NCBI RefSeq assembly: GCF_040676675.1
Contig: NZ_JBFAPK010000043.1
Location: 11,446-75,445 of the forward strand
Origin: JBFAPK01 sp040676675
Lineage (GTDB): Bacteria > Actinomycetota > Actinomycetes > Mycobacteriales > Micromonosporaceae
Direction of reading: 5' to 3'
Length of the DNA stretch: 64,000 nt
This document shows positions 16,881-24,844 of this stretch, piece after piece. Numbering within the stretch: the first letter of the stretch is position 1; each line of letters opens with the position of its first letter. The position numbers and the translations under genes were made by a program. The notes under the pieces are model-generated. The model did not search any database, had not been told where the DNA came from, and saw only the letters and a list, made by a program, of their open reading frames with translations.

Positions 16881-17651
16881 TCAGGACCCGGCGGGGTCGA
16901 GGACGGGCAGCAGGTGCCCGACCCGGGTGTCGATCTCGGCCGCGGTGCGCTGGAAGACGGCGTAGCCGCCCGGGTCGGTCCCGCCGGCCAGCGCGGGGTC
17001 GGGGATGCTCCAGTGCACCCGCCGGGGGTGCTCCGGGAACTCGGGGCACGCCTCGCGGGCCTTGTCGCACAGGCTGACGACGTGGTCGAACCGGCGGCCG
17101 GTCAACGTGTCCCAGTGCCGGGGGCGCTGGTCGGCGACGTCGAGGCCGAACTCCTCGCGCAGCACCCGTACGGCGTTCGGGTGCAGCTCGGGCTTGGGTC
17201 GCCCGCCCGCGCTGACCACCTCCACCTGCCCACCGGTACGGTGCCGCAGCAGCGCCTCCGCGATCGGCGAGCGGGCGCTGTTGCCGGTACAGACGAAGAG
17301 CACCGCGATGCGGGGCGAGCGTCGCAGCTCCACCGGGGGTACCCGCGACGCGTCGGCCCTTCGGCGCAGCGCGGGGTGCAGCGCCGTGCCCGTCTCGGCC
17401 AGCGCCTCGGCGCAGCGGTCCAGATCCAGGTGGTAGTAGGTGTCGCGGCCGTCGAAGCTGCTGCGGCTCGTGGTCACCAGTCCGCCGTCGCGCAGCAGCC
17501 GCAAATGGTAGGAGACCAGGTTCTGCGGCTCGCCCACCAGCGACACCAGCTCGCGTACCCGGTGGTCGCCGCCCGCGAGCTCGGTCAGTAGCCGCCACCG
17601 CAGCGGATGGGAGGCGAGGCGGAGGAACGCCGGGGCGGCTTGACTCGACAT
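16881..17651 (-). CDS. ArsR-type regulator fused to thioredoxin-type arsenate reductase
   Basis: Residues 1-95 form a winged helix of the ArsR/SmtB type (SHPLRWRLLTELAGG, LVSYHLRLLRDGGLVTTSR). Residues 115-255 are a low-molecular-weight phosphatase/ArsC domain with P-loop VCTGNSARS (nucleophile C121), the paired C195-x6-C202 used by thioredoxin-coupled arsenate reductases, and the acid loop WSIPDPA. All three redox cysteines are present, so arsenate reduction is likely. The helix that carries the CVC arsenite site in classical ArsR lacks cysteines here; C80 is the only Cys of the DNA-binding half. ATG 17651 is preferred; an upstream in-frame start would run into the operator. 256 residues. 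Confidence 0.9.
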   Translation of the reverse strand: MSSQAAPAFLRLASHPLRWRLLTELAGGDHRVRELVSLVGEPQNLVSYHLRLLRDGGLVTTSRSSFDGRDTYYHLDLDRCAEALAETGTALHPALRRRADASRVPPVELRRSPRIAVLFVCTGNSARSPIAEALLRHRTGGQVEVVSAGGRPKPELHPNAVRVLREEFGLDVADQRPRHWDTLTGRRFDHVVSLCDKAREACPEFPEHPRRVHWSIPDPALAGGTDPGGYAVFQRTAAEIDTRVGHLLPVLDPAGS

Positions 17652-17687
17652 CACCACCACCGGAAGATACCTCAAGCGAGAATGATG

Positions 17688-17705
17688 CATCAAGCTCATT
17701 TGATG
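17688..17705. promoter_or_regulatory. ArsR-type operator
   Basis: CATCAA (17688-17693), six bases, then TTGATG (17700-17705) form a perfect inverted repeat of the ATCAA-N6-TTGAT type bound by ArsR/SmtB proteins. It lies between the divergent fusion gene (start 17651) and permease gene (start 17732), so one bound dimer could repress both. Confidence 0.7.
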
Positions 17706-17731
17706 GATTGACCGGCTTGGAGAGAACCGCG

Positions 17732-19060
17732 ATGCAGTCCGAACGACGGCCGCCCGCCGAACCGACCCCGGACCAGGGCAGCGGCACCACCCGACTGGCC
17801 CGGCGGCTGACCACCGCCGACGCGGTGCTCATCGGCCTGGGGTCCATGATCGGCGCCGGCGTCTTCGCCGCCTTCGCCCCCGCCGCGCGCGCGGCCGGCA
17901 CCGGGCTGCTGATCGGCCTGCTGGTCGCCGCGCTGATCGCCTACTGCAACGCGGTGGCCTCGGCGCAACTGGCGGCGCGGTACCCGACCTCCGGCGGCAC
18001 GTACGTCTACGGGCGCGAGCGCCTCGGGCACTGGTGGGGCTTCACCGCCGGCTGGGGCTTCGTGGTGGGCAAGACCGCCTCCTGTACGGCCATGGCGCTC
18101 ACGTTCGCCTCCTACGCCGTACCCGGCCCCTGGTGGATGCAGCGCGCCGTCGCGGTGGCGGGCGTGGCGGGGCTCGCGGCGCTCAACTACCGGGGCGTGA
18201 CCCGCACGGTGCTGCTGACCCGGGTCCTGGTCGCCGCGAGCCTGACCGCGCTGACCGTCGTCGTGGTCGCCATCGCCCTCGGCGGGCACGCCGGTACCGC
18301 GAACCTGGGCGGCTGGTCGGCGCTGGCAACCGGTGGCCCCTACGGCATCCTCCAGGCGGCCGGCCTGCTGTTCTTCGCGTTCGCCGGGTACGCCCGGATC
18401 GCCACCATGGGCGAGGAGGTCCGCGACCCGCGGCGCACCATTCCCCGCGCCATCCCCCTCGCGCTGTTCATCACCGTCGCCGTCTACCTGGTGGTGGCGG
18501 TCGCGGCCCTGCTGGCGGCCGGCCCCGATCGGCTCGCCGCCGCCGTGGCGCCGTTGAGCACCGCCGTACACGCCGCCGGAGCGGGCTCGGTGGCCCCGGT
18601 CGTACGCGTCGGCGGCGCGCTCGCCTCGCTCGGCGCCCTGCTCGCCCTGATCGCGGGCATCGGCCGCACCGGGCTCGCCATGGCCCGCCACCGCGACCTC
18701 CCGGGCTGGCTGGCCGCCGTCCACCCCCGGTACCACGTACCGCACCACGCCGAGGTCGCGCTCGCGGTCGTGGTCGGCGCGCTGGTCGCCACCGTGGACC
18801 TGCGCGGGGTGATCGGCTTCTCGTCGTTCGGCGTGCTGGTCTACTACGCCATCGCCAACGCCGCCGCGTTCACCCAGCCCGCCGAGGAGCGACGCTGGCC
18901 GCGCTGGCTCAACCTGCTCGGCGCCGCCGGCTGCCTGGTCCTGGTCGCCACCCTGCCCTGGCAGTCGGTCATCGCCGGCGCCGCCATGTTCGCCGTCGGT
19001 CTGGCCGGCCGCGCCGTCGTGCTGTCCCGCCGCGCCGCCCGCCCCGCCGGCTCCGCCTGA
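17732..19060 (+). CDS. APC-superfamily amino-acid/polyamine-type permease
   Basis: A 442-residue protein with about twelve hydrophobic segments. TM1 carries GLGSMIGAGVF, the substrate-binding unwound motif of APC transporters; SGGTYVYGRERLG and GEEVRDPRRTIPRAIP are further family signatures. ATG 17732 follows GGAGAG by nine bases. The gene is divergent from the ArsR-ArsC fusion and shares its operator, although no arsenite pump (ArsB or Acr3) is nearby. It may move an amino acid, an organoarsenical or an unrelated solute. Its place in an ars-type regulon is inferred only from the operator. Confidence 0.85.
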   Translation: MQSERRPPAEPTPDQGSGTTRLARRLTTADAVLIGLGSMIGAGVFAAFAPAARAAGTGLLIGLLVAALIAYCNAVASAQLAARYPTSGGTYVYGRERLGHWWGFTAGWGFVVGKTASCTAMALTFASYAVPGPWWMQRAVAVAGVAGLAALNYRGVTRTVLLTRVLVAASLTALTVVVVAIALGGHAGTANLGGWSALATGGPYGILQAAGLLFFAFAGYARIATMGEEVRDPRRTIPRAIPLALFITVAVYLVVAVAALLAAGPDRLAAAVAPLSTAVHAAGAGSVAPVVRVGGALASLGALLALIAGIGRTGLAMARHRDLPGWLAAVHPRYHVPHHAEVALAVVVGALVATVDLRGVIGFSSFGVLVYYAIANAAAFTQPAEERRWPRWLNLLGAAGCLVLVATLPWQSVIAGAAMFAVGLAGRAVVLSRRAARPAGSA

Positions 19061-19448
19061 GGCCCGCGCCGCCCGACGGCCAGCGCGAACTCCGGCAACC
19101 GCGAGGCCCTACGTGGCCGCACCGGAAACCGCGAGTCCCGGTACCACCCGGACCACCGCGGAGCCCGGCACCGCGAGACGCGCCACCGCCCGGACCACGA
19201 CAGGGTTGGGGGCCGGGTCGCCCACGACGGGATCAAGCCTGACCGCCCAGAGTGGGCGATGCGGGCCCCCCCCCCCCCCGCCCCCCCCCCCGGCCCCCCC
19301 GCCCCCCCCCCCCGCGGGGCCGCCCCCCCCCCCAACCCCCGCACCGCGACCCGGCCCCCGCACCGCACCCACGACGGACCCGCCCCGAACCAGGCCCGGG
19401 CCGACCCGGGCCAGGCCAGACCCGGGCCAGACCAGGCCCGACCCGGGA
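19061..19448. other. Convergent junction, degenerate repeats, no gene
   Basis: This 388-bp stretch between the permease and the pheT 3' end has no credible gene. From 19090 to 19210 a degenerate unit containing AACCGCGAG or CACCGCGAG and CCCGGACCAC recurs. From 19264 to 19340 lies the poly-C tract listed separately. From about 19385 to 19445 the string GACCCGGGCCAG recurs in near-tandem. It looks like slippage-prone spacer DNA. Confidence 0.6.
19264..19340. repeat. Poly-C tract (G-runs on the minus strand)
   Basis: Uninterrupted C runs of 14, 11, 7, about 12 and 11 bases are separated by one to a few G residues. The minus strand therefore has at least five G-runs within 80 bases, enough for stacked G-quadruplexes, and the plus strand could form an i-motif. 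It lies downstream of the stop codons of two converging genes. Homopolymers of this length are exceptional in a bacterial genome and may include sequencing or assembly error. Confidence 0.85.
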
Positions 19449-22031
19449 TCACGCCCCGCGCAGCACCGCCCCGACCCGCGCCGACGCCTCCGCCACCGCC
19501 GCGTCCCGAGCCGCCACCGCCTCCTCGACCGTCAGCGTCCGGTCCGGCGCCCGGAAGGTCAGCTTGTACGCCAGCGACTTGCGGCCGGTCCCGAGCTGCT
19601 CCGAGACGTACACGTCGAAGAGCCGCACCGATTCCAGCAGCTCGCCCGCGCCCGCGACGAGGGCCCGCTGCACGTCGGCGGCGGCGACCGCGTCGTCCAC
19701 GACCAGCGCCACGTCGATCAGCGCCGGCGGGAAGCCGGAGATGCGCGGCGCCGGAGCCACCGAGGGCGCCGGCAGGGCGTCCACGTCCAGCTCCATGGCG
19801 GCGGTACGGCGGGTCAGCTCCAGCGCGCTCACCACGGCCGGGTGCAGCTCGCCCGCGTACCCGACGATCCGCTCGTCGACGAGCAGCTCGGCGCAGCGCC
19901 CCGGATGCCAGGGCGCCCGCTCGGCCGAGCGTACCCGGATCCGCTCCTCGTCGATGCCGGCCGCGGCGAGCACCACCCGGGCGGCCTGGACCGCGTCGGA
20001 CCACTCGGCCCGCCGGCCGGAGCCCCACCAGCCGGTCGGCTCCACCTCGCCGGCGAGTACCGCCGCCACGTGCCAGGGTTGGTGCGGCACGATCGCGTCG
20101 GCGGCGGCGAACTCGGCCTCCGACGGCCGGTGGTCGACGCTCATCTTCGGCGGCTCGCCCGCGCCGGGGCGCGGCTCGAAGACCAGGCCGACCTCGTAGA
20201 GGGCCACGTCGCGCTGGCCCCGGCTGAGGTTGCGGCGCAGGCTCGCGAGCAGCGGACCGAGCAGCGTGGTACGCAGCAGCGGTTCGGCGTCGGAGAGCGG
20301 GTTCGCCACCCGTACCGCCTGCCGGCGCGGGTCGTCGGCGGGCAGGCCGAGCCCGTCGAGCAGCTCGGGGGCGACGAACGGGTAGCAGATCACCTCGACG
20401 TAGCCCTGCTCGGCCAGGGCCCGCCCGAGCGAGCGGCGCCGCCGCTGCTGCGCGGTGAGGCCGTTGCCGGCGGGCGCCTGCGGCAGCACGGACGGTACCC
20501 GGTCGTAGCCGTCGAGCCGGACGACCTCCTCGACGAGGTCGATCGGCTCGACCAGGTCGGGCCGCCAGCTGGGCGGGGTGACCGAGAGGCGGGTCGGGCC
20601 GCCGGCGGCGGTGGCGACGGTGCCGGGGTCCTCGGCGAGCCGCTCGGGTCCGGCGACGACCGCGCAGCCGACCCGCTCCAGCAGGGCGGCCACCCGCGCG
20701 GCCGGGTACTCGACGCCGGCGCGCCGGGTGGGCAGCTCCGGGTCGAACATGATCGGCCCGCGCGGGGTGACGTGGTCGATGTCGGTGATCTCCGGCGTCG
20801 CGGTACCGCCGCCGTGGCGGGTGAGCAGCTCGACCGCCCGTTCGAGCGCGACCAGCGGCAGCGCGGGGTCGACCCCGCGCTCCCAGCGCTTCGCCGCCTC
20901 GCTGAACAGCCGGTGCCGCCGGGCGGTACGCCCGACCATGACGGGGTCCCAGTGCGCCGCCTCGAAGAGCACGTCGGTGGTGGTGCCGGGGATGACCTCG
21001 CTGGTCTCCCCGCCCATCACGGCCGCGAGCGAGACCGGCGCGCCGGCCGCGTCGCCGGCCACCGGATTGGGCAGCCCGGCGTCGCAGATCACCATGTCCT
21101 CGGCGTCCAGCTCGCGGGTCACCCCGTCGAGCGTGGTCAGCCGCTCCCCCGCCACCGCCCGGCGGACCACCAGCGCGCCGCCCAGCCGGTCGGCGTCGAA
21201 GGCGTGCATCGGCTGGCCGAGCTCCAGCATCAGGTAGTTGGTGATGTCCACCGGCAGCGAGATGGTGCGGATGCCGGCCTGTACCAGCCGTCGCTGCATC
21301 CACTCCGGCGTCGGCGCGGCCGGGTCGACCCCGCGTACCAGGCGCAGGGCGAACCGGTCGCAGCCAACCGTGTCCCGGATCTCGACCGGGTACGCCGGGT
21401 CGGCCGTCGCGCCGGGCGCCGGCAGCTGGGCCGGGTCCCGGTACGGCAGCTCCAGGGCGTGCGACAGCTCGCGGGCGATGCCGCGTACCGACAGCGCGTA
21501 GCCGCGGTCCGGCGTGATCTCCAGCTCGACCAGCACGTCGTCCAGCCCGACCACCGGGCGCGCGTCGTCGCCGGGGCGGGCCGGGGTGTCGGCCGGCAGC
21601 ACCAGGATGCCCTCGTGCTCGTCGCTGAGGCCCAGCTCCCGGGAGGAGCAGATCATGCCGTTGGAGACCCGCCCGTACGTCTTGCGGGCCGAGATGGCGA
21701 AGTTCCCGGGGAGTACGCCGCCGGGCAGGATCACCACGACCTTGTCGCCCGGTACGAAGTTGGTGGCCCCGCAGACGATCTCCTGCGGTTCGCCGGTGCC
21801 GTTGGCGTCGCCCACGTCCACCCGGCAGAAGCGGATCGGCTTCTTGAAGCCGGTCAGCTCCTCGATCTCGCGCACCTCGCCGACCACCAGCGGCCCGCTG
21901 ACCGTCGCGCGCTGGTCCACGATGGACTCGACCTCGAGGCCGAGGTTCGTCAGGGCCCGCTCCAGCTCCTCGGCGCCGAGGCCGGCCGGCAGGTCGACGT
22001 ACTCGCGCAGCCAGGAAATAGCAACTCGCAT
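19449..22031 (-). CDS. pheT: Phenylalanyl-tRNA synthetase beta subunit
   Basis: 860 residues in the bacterial order: N-terminal B1 (MRVAISWLREYVDLP), OB-fold tRNA-binding insert (about 40-155, VVGEVREIEEL), B3/B4 editing domain (LVELEITPDRGYALSVRGIARELS and DITNYLMLELGQPMHAFD), B5 DNA-binding-like fold and catalytic-like domain, and a C-terminal ferredoxin-fold anticodon-binding domain (about 765-860). It works as alpha2-beta2 with PheS and removes Tyr mischarged on tRNA-Phe. It lies 42 bp after pheS. The conserved pheST-arg synteny seen in other actinobacteria is interrupted here by about 8.5 kb. Confidence 0.97.
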   Translation of the reverse strand: MRVAISWLREYVDLPAGLGAEELERALTNLGLEVESIVDQRATVSGPLVVGEVREIEELTGFKKPIRFCRVDVGDANGTGEPQEIVCGATNFVPGDKVVVILPGGVLPGNFAISARKTYGRVSNGMICSSRELGLSDEHEGILVLPADTPARPGDDARPVVGLDDVLVELEITPDRGYALSVRGIARELSHALELPYRDPAQLPAPGATADPAYPVEIRDTVGCDRFALRLVRGVDPAAPTPEWMQRRLVQAGIRTISLPVDITNYLMLELGQPMHAFDADRLGGALVVRRAVAGERLTTLDGVTRELDAEDMVICDAGLPNPVAGDAAGAPVSLAAVMGGETSEVIPGTTTDVLFEAAHWDPVMVGRTARRHRLFSEAAKRWERGVDPALPLVALERAVELLTRHGGGTATPEITDIDHVTPRGPIMFDPELPTRRAGVEYPAARVAALLERVGCAVVAGPERLAEDPGTVATAAGGPTRLSVTPPSWRPDLVEPIDLVEEVVRLDGYDRVPSVLPQAPAGNGLTAQQRRRRSLGRALAEQGYVEVICYPFVAPELLDGLGLPADDPRRQAVRVANPLSDAEPLLRTTLLGPLLASLRRNLSRGQRDVALYEVGLVFEPRPGAGEPPKMSVDHRPSEAEFAAADAIVPHQPWHVAAVLAGEVEPTGWWGSGRRAEWSDAVQAARVVLAAAGIDEERIRVRSAERAPWHPGRCAELLVDERIVGYAGELHPAVVSALELTRRTAAMELDVDALPAPSVAPAPRISGFPPALIDVALVVDDAVAAADVQRALVAGAGELLESVRLFDVYVSEQLGTGRKSLAYKLTFRAPDRTLTVEEAVAARDAAVAEASARVGAVLRGA

Positions 22032-22073
22032 GACTCAGACATCCATTTCTGAAGCTTCTCGGAGCATCCGCGC

Positions 22074-23135
22074 TCAGACCTCGACCCCGAACGCGCGGGT
22101 GAACCGCACGTCGCCCTCCACCATGTCGCGCATGTCGCTCACGCCGTGCCGGACCATCAGGGTCCGCTCGATCCCGATGCCGAAGGCGAAGCCGGAGTAG
22201 ACCTCCGGGTCGATGCCGCAGGCGCGCAGCACCCGCGGGTTGACCAGCCCGCAGCCGCCCCACTCGACCCACTGCGGGCCGTTGCGGTGCTCGGCGAACC
22301 AGACGTCGAACTCGGCGGACGGCTCGGTGAACGGGAAGTAGTGCGGCCGCCAGCGGATCCGCGCCTCGGGGCCGAACATGGCCCGGGCGAAGTGCTCCAG
22401 CGTCCCGCGCAGATGGGCCATGGTGATGCCCTTGTCCACCACCAGGCCCTCGACCTGGTGGAAGACGGGGCTGTGGGTGGCGTCCAGCTCGTCGGTGCGG
22501 TAGACCCGCCCCGGGCAGACCACGTAGATCGGCGGCTGCCGGGTCAGCATGGTCCGCGCCTGCACCGGCGAGGTGTGGGTACGCAGCACCAGCCCCGGCA
22601 GGTCCAGGTGGAACGTGTCCATCAGGCCGCGCGCCGGGTGGTCCGGCGGGATGTTGAGCGCGTCGAAGTTGGTCCACTCCAGCTCGACCTCGGGCCCCTC
22701 GGCGACCTCGTAGCCCATCCCCACGAAGTGGTCGCCGATGGTCTCCATCAGCGTGGTCAGCGGGTGCCGGGCGCCGCGCGGCCGGCGGTCGGTGGGCAGG
22801 GTGACGTCGACCCGCTCCTCGGCGAGGACCCGCTCGGCCTGCTCGCGGTCGAGCTGCTCGCGCCGCGCCGCGAAGGCGGCCTCGATGGTCCGGCGGGCCT
22901 CGTTGACCCGCTTGCCGGCGTCGGACTTCGCGGCCGGCGGCAGCGCCCCGATCTCGCGGCGGGCCAGCGAGATCGGCGCCCGGTCACCGAGGTGCGCCGG
23001 CCGCAGCGCGGTCAGCGCGTCCGGGTCACCGGCCGCGGCGAAGGCCCGCTCGGCGGCGGCGACGGCCTCGTCGAGGGCACTCTGGTCCAGCAGCGCGACC
23101 TGTTTCGGATCGTATGGATCGTTGCGGTAGCTCAT
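22074..23135 (-). CDS. pheS: Phenylalanyl-tRNA synthetase alpha subunit
   Basis: Class II catalytic subunit charging tRNA-Phe. An N-terminal coiled coil (about residues 10-95) is followed by motif 1 HPLTTLMETIGDHFVGMGYEV, motif 2 VCPGRVYRTDELDATHSPVFHQ and motif 3 FAFGIGIERTLMVRHG. The start is ATG 23135, giving 353 residues, the usual length. An earlier in-frame start would add 52 Arg/Pro-rich residues foreign to the family. A GGGAGAGAG element lies about 15 bases upstream. The gene is preceded by a leader with four phased repeats. Confidence 0.97.
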   Translation of the reverse strand: MSYRNDPYDPKQVALLDQSALDEAVAAAERAFAAAGDPDALTALRPAHLGDRAPISLARREIGALPPAAKSDAGKRVNEARRTIEAAFAARREQLDREQAERVLAEERVDVTLPTDRRPRGARHPLTTLMETIGDHFVGMGYEVAEGPEVELEWTNFDALNIPPDHPARGLMDTFHLDLPGLVLRTHTSPVQARTMLTRQPPIYVVCPGRVYRTDELDATHSPVFHQVEGLVVDKGITMAHLRGTLEHFARAMFGPEARIRWRPHYFPFTEPSAEFDVWFAEHRNGPQWVEWGGCGLVNPRVLRACGIDPEVYSGFAFGIGIERTLMVRHGVSDMRDMVEGDVRFTRAFGVEV

Positions 23136-23293
23136 GGCGTACGGGCACTCTCTCCCTCGCGTCGGAGTCGGTCTGGCGGTACCGCGCCAGCGACGCCGTG
23201 GGTGACTCGGGTTGCGGCGGGTCGCGGCGGCGCCGGGGCGCCGGGCGACACCGGACTGGTTCAGCGGCGGCAGCCCTGCACGGACGGCCACCA

Positions 23294-23370
23294 GAGTCTA
23301 GTGACGCGCCGTGCAGCACGACGACGCGCCGTGGGACCTGGTGACGCGCCGCAGGGCAGAATGACGCGCG
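23294..23370 (-). promoter_or_regulatory. Four 20-bp-phased repeats ahead of a pheST promoter
   Basis: The decamers beginning at 23301, 23321, 23341 and 23361 read GTGACGCGCC, ACGACGCGCC, GTGACGCGCC and ATGACGCGCG, exactly 20 bp apart, with unrelated sequence between. On the transcribed minus strand they appear as GGCGCGTCAC and lie directly upstream of TAGACT (complement of 23294-23299), a good -10. The start of transcription would then be about 150 bases before pheS. Period 20 rules out coding periodicity. A protein or repeated complex binding one face of the helix is the simplest reading. Confidence 0.6.
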
Positions 23371-23413
23371 GCTGGGCCGCAGCCCGCCGGGTGGGAGGTG
23401 CACAGGGGAAGGA

Positions 23414-23497
23414 TCAGCCCTGCCGCCCGCCGACACCGGCGGGCTGGCTAAAGGAGTGCCGCGCGGCGCGGGGAAGGCGCTCGCCGGTCTCGCTCAT
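23414..23497 (-). CDS. 27-residue upstream peptide frame, possible leader
   Basis: ATG 23497 follows GGGAG at a 10-base spacing and opens a frame ending at TGA 23414. The peptide contains HSFSQPAGVGG. The frame ends inside a hairpin with arms GCCCGCCG and CGGCGGGC. It lies between the rRNA/tRNA methyltransferase gene and pheST. It contains only one Phe codon, so it is a weak attenuator candidate. It may be a real small protein or chance. Confidence 0.3.
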   Translation of the reverse strand: MSETGERLPRAARHSFSQPAGVGGRQG

Positions 23498-23535
23498 GGT
23501 CTCGGATCTCCCTCGGTCGCGGTGGCGTGGATGTC

Positions 23536-24336
23536 TCACCGCAGTGCTCTGGCCGAAGCGTACAGGCAGACGGCCGCCGCGGCAGCCAGGTTTAGGCTCT
23601 CGGCGCGCCCGTGCAGCGGCACGCGTACCCGCGCGTCGGCCGCGTCGGCCAGCTCCGCCGGCAGCCCGTGCGCCTCCGAGCCGAACAGCCACGCGGTCGG
23701 GCGGGACAGTTCACCTCGGTCGGCGAGGTCGTCGAGGTCGGTCTCGCCGTAGCCGGAGGCGGCCAGCGTCGCGAGGGCGGCCGCGCGCAGCCGCGCGACC
23801 ACGTCCGCCGGGTCGCCGGCGCGGACCACGTCCAGGTGGAAGAGGCTGCCGGCCGAGGCGCGCACGCACTTGCCGTTGTACGGGTCGACGGCGTCGCCGG
23901 CGAAAACCACCGCGCCGGCACCGGCCGCGTCGGCGGTGCGCAGCACCGTACCGGCGTTGCCGGGATCGCGGATCTCCACGAGCACCGCCACCAGCCGGGG
24001 GCGGGCCGCGAGCGCGGTCGCCAACGGCACGTCCAGGTGCTGGCAGACGGCGACGAGCCCCTGCGGCGCGACCGTCTCGGCGAGCGCGGCGAGGGCGTCG
24101 TCGGTGACCGGCGAGACGGGTACCCCGGCGTCCTCGGCGGTGGCCGCGAGATCGGCGTACCGGGTCAGCGCGGCCGGGGTGCCGAAGAGTTCGACGACCG
24201 TGTCGGGCCGGGTGAGCGCCTCCCGGACGGCCTGCGGGCCCTCGGCGAGGAAGCGTCGGGTGTTCTCGCGGTCCCGCCGGCGCTGCAGCCGCCGGGCGGC
24301 GACCACGCGCGGGGTACGGGGGGTGAAGAGCGGCAC
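23536..24336 (-). CDS. SpoU/TrmH-family RNA 2'-O-methyltransferase
   Basis: An N-terminal L30e-like RNA-binding domain (FLAEGPQAVREALTRPDTVV) precedes the SPOUT knot with motifs VLVEIRDPGNAGTVLRTADA, GAGAVVFAGDAVDPYNGKC and WLFGSEAHGLP, LNLAAAAAVCLYASAR. It methylates ribose in 23S rRNA or tRNA using SAM. The start is GTG 24336, because GGGAG lies six bases upstream; the earlier ATG (24387) lies inside the rplT terminator hairpin. 266 residues. This gene commonly sits between rplT and pheS in actinobacteria (tsnR-like in Mycobacterium). Confidence 0.9.
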   Translation of the reverse strand: MPLFTPRTPRVVAARRLQRRRDRENTRRFLAEGPQAVREALTRPDTVVELFGTPAALTRYADLAATAEDAGVPVSPVTDDALAALAETVAPQGLVAVCQHLDVPLATALAARPRLVAVLVEIRDPGNAGTVLRTADAAGAGAVVFAGDAVDPYNGKCVRASAGSLFHLDVVRAGDPADVVARLRAAALATLAASGYGETDLDDLADRGELSRPTAWLFGSEAHGLPAELADAADARVRVPLHGRAESLNLAAAAAVCLYASARALR

Positions 24337-24356
24337 GTCGGGCTCCCGGACACGGT

Positions 24357-24400
24357 CGAGGCGCCCCCCGTGTTGTCCGGACAACATGGTGGGCGCCTCG
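24357..24400 (-). terminator. Large hairpin after rplT
   Basis: The outer arms GAGGCGCCC (24358-24366) and GGGCGCCTC (24391-24399) enclose the 16-bp perfect palindrome TGTTGTCCGGACAACA (24371-24386). The structure lies 20 bases after the rplT stop and before the methyltransferase start, without a U-tract. It probably ends or attenuates the infC-rpmI-rplT transcript. Because it covers the ATG at 24387, that codon is an unlikely start. Confidence 0.65.
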
Positions 24401-24419
24401 ATCGATTCGTTGCTGCTGC

Positions 24420-24812
24420 TCAGGCTGCCTGGGCCGCGGCGCCGCCGGTGCCCTCGGCCGCCACGGCGGCGCGGGCGACCTCGACGATGGCCGCGAAGGC
24501 GGCCTCGTCGGTGACCGCGAGGTCGGCGAGGATCTTGCGGTCCACCTCGACGCCGGCCAGCTTCAGGCCCTGGATGAGCCGGTTGTAGGTCATCCCGTTG
24601 GCCCGGGCACCCGCGTTGATGCGGGTGATCCAGAGCTGGCGGAAGTCGCCCTTGCGGTCGCGCCGGTCCCGGTAGGCGTACTGCATCGAGTGCAGCACCT
24701 GCTCCTTGGCCTTGCGGTACAGGCGCGAGCGCTGACCGCGGTAGCCGCTGGCGGTCTCCAGCAGGGTACGGCGCTTCTTCTGGGCGTTTACAGCCCGCTT
24801 GACGCGTGCCAT
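24420..24812 (-). CDS. rplT: Ribosomal protein L20
   Basis: Binds 23S rRNA early in 50S assembly. The basic N-terminal extension MARVKRAVNAQKKRRTLL and the globular block GDFRQLWITRINAGARANGM are fully conserved. The C-terminus has an extra Ala/Gly tail (130 residues versus about 118 in E. coli). It is separated from rpmI by 32 bp. L20 commonly regulates its operon by binding leader RNA; no L20-site mimic is obvious here. Confidence 0.98.
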   Translation of the reverse strand: MARVKRAVNAQKKRRTLLETASGYRGQRSRLYRKAKEQVLHSMQYAYRDRRDRKGDFRQLWITRINAGARANGMTYNRLIQGLKLAGVEVDRKILADLAVTDEAAFAAIVEVARAAVAAEGTGGAAAQAA

Positions 24813-24844
24813 CTCAACTTCTCCTTCAGGTCAAGTGGCGCGCG

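Noticed and set aside
19113..22052. A 979-codon plus-strand frame opposite pheT
   Set aside because: Antisense shadow; pheT has full family motifs and this frame has none.
18844..22677. A 1277-codon open frame on the minus strand across pheT and pheS
   Set aside because: It is a shifted-frame shadow of pheT/pheS in high-GC DNA; its translation is Arg/Gly/Ala low-complexity with no domain.
23136..23290. T-box or Phe-rich leader peptide before pheST
   Set aside because: No T-box sequence block and no run of Phe codons could be found in the leader.
23294..23370. CRISPR array at the phased repeats
   Set aside because: Repeats are 10-11 bp with 9-10 bp spacers, far too short, and no cas genes are present.
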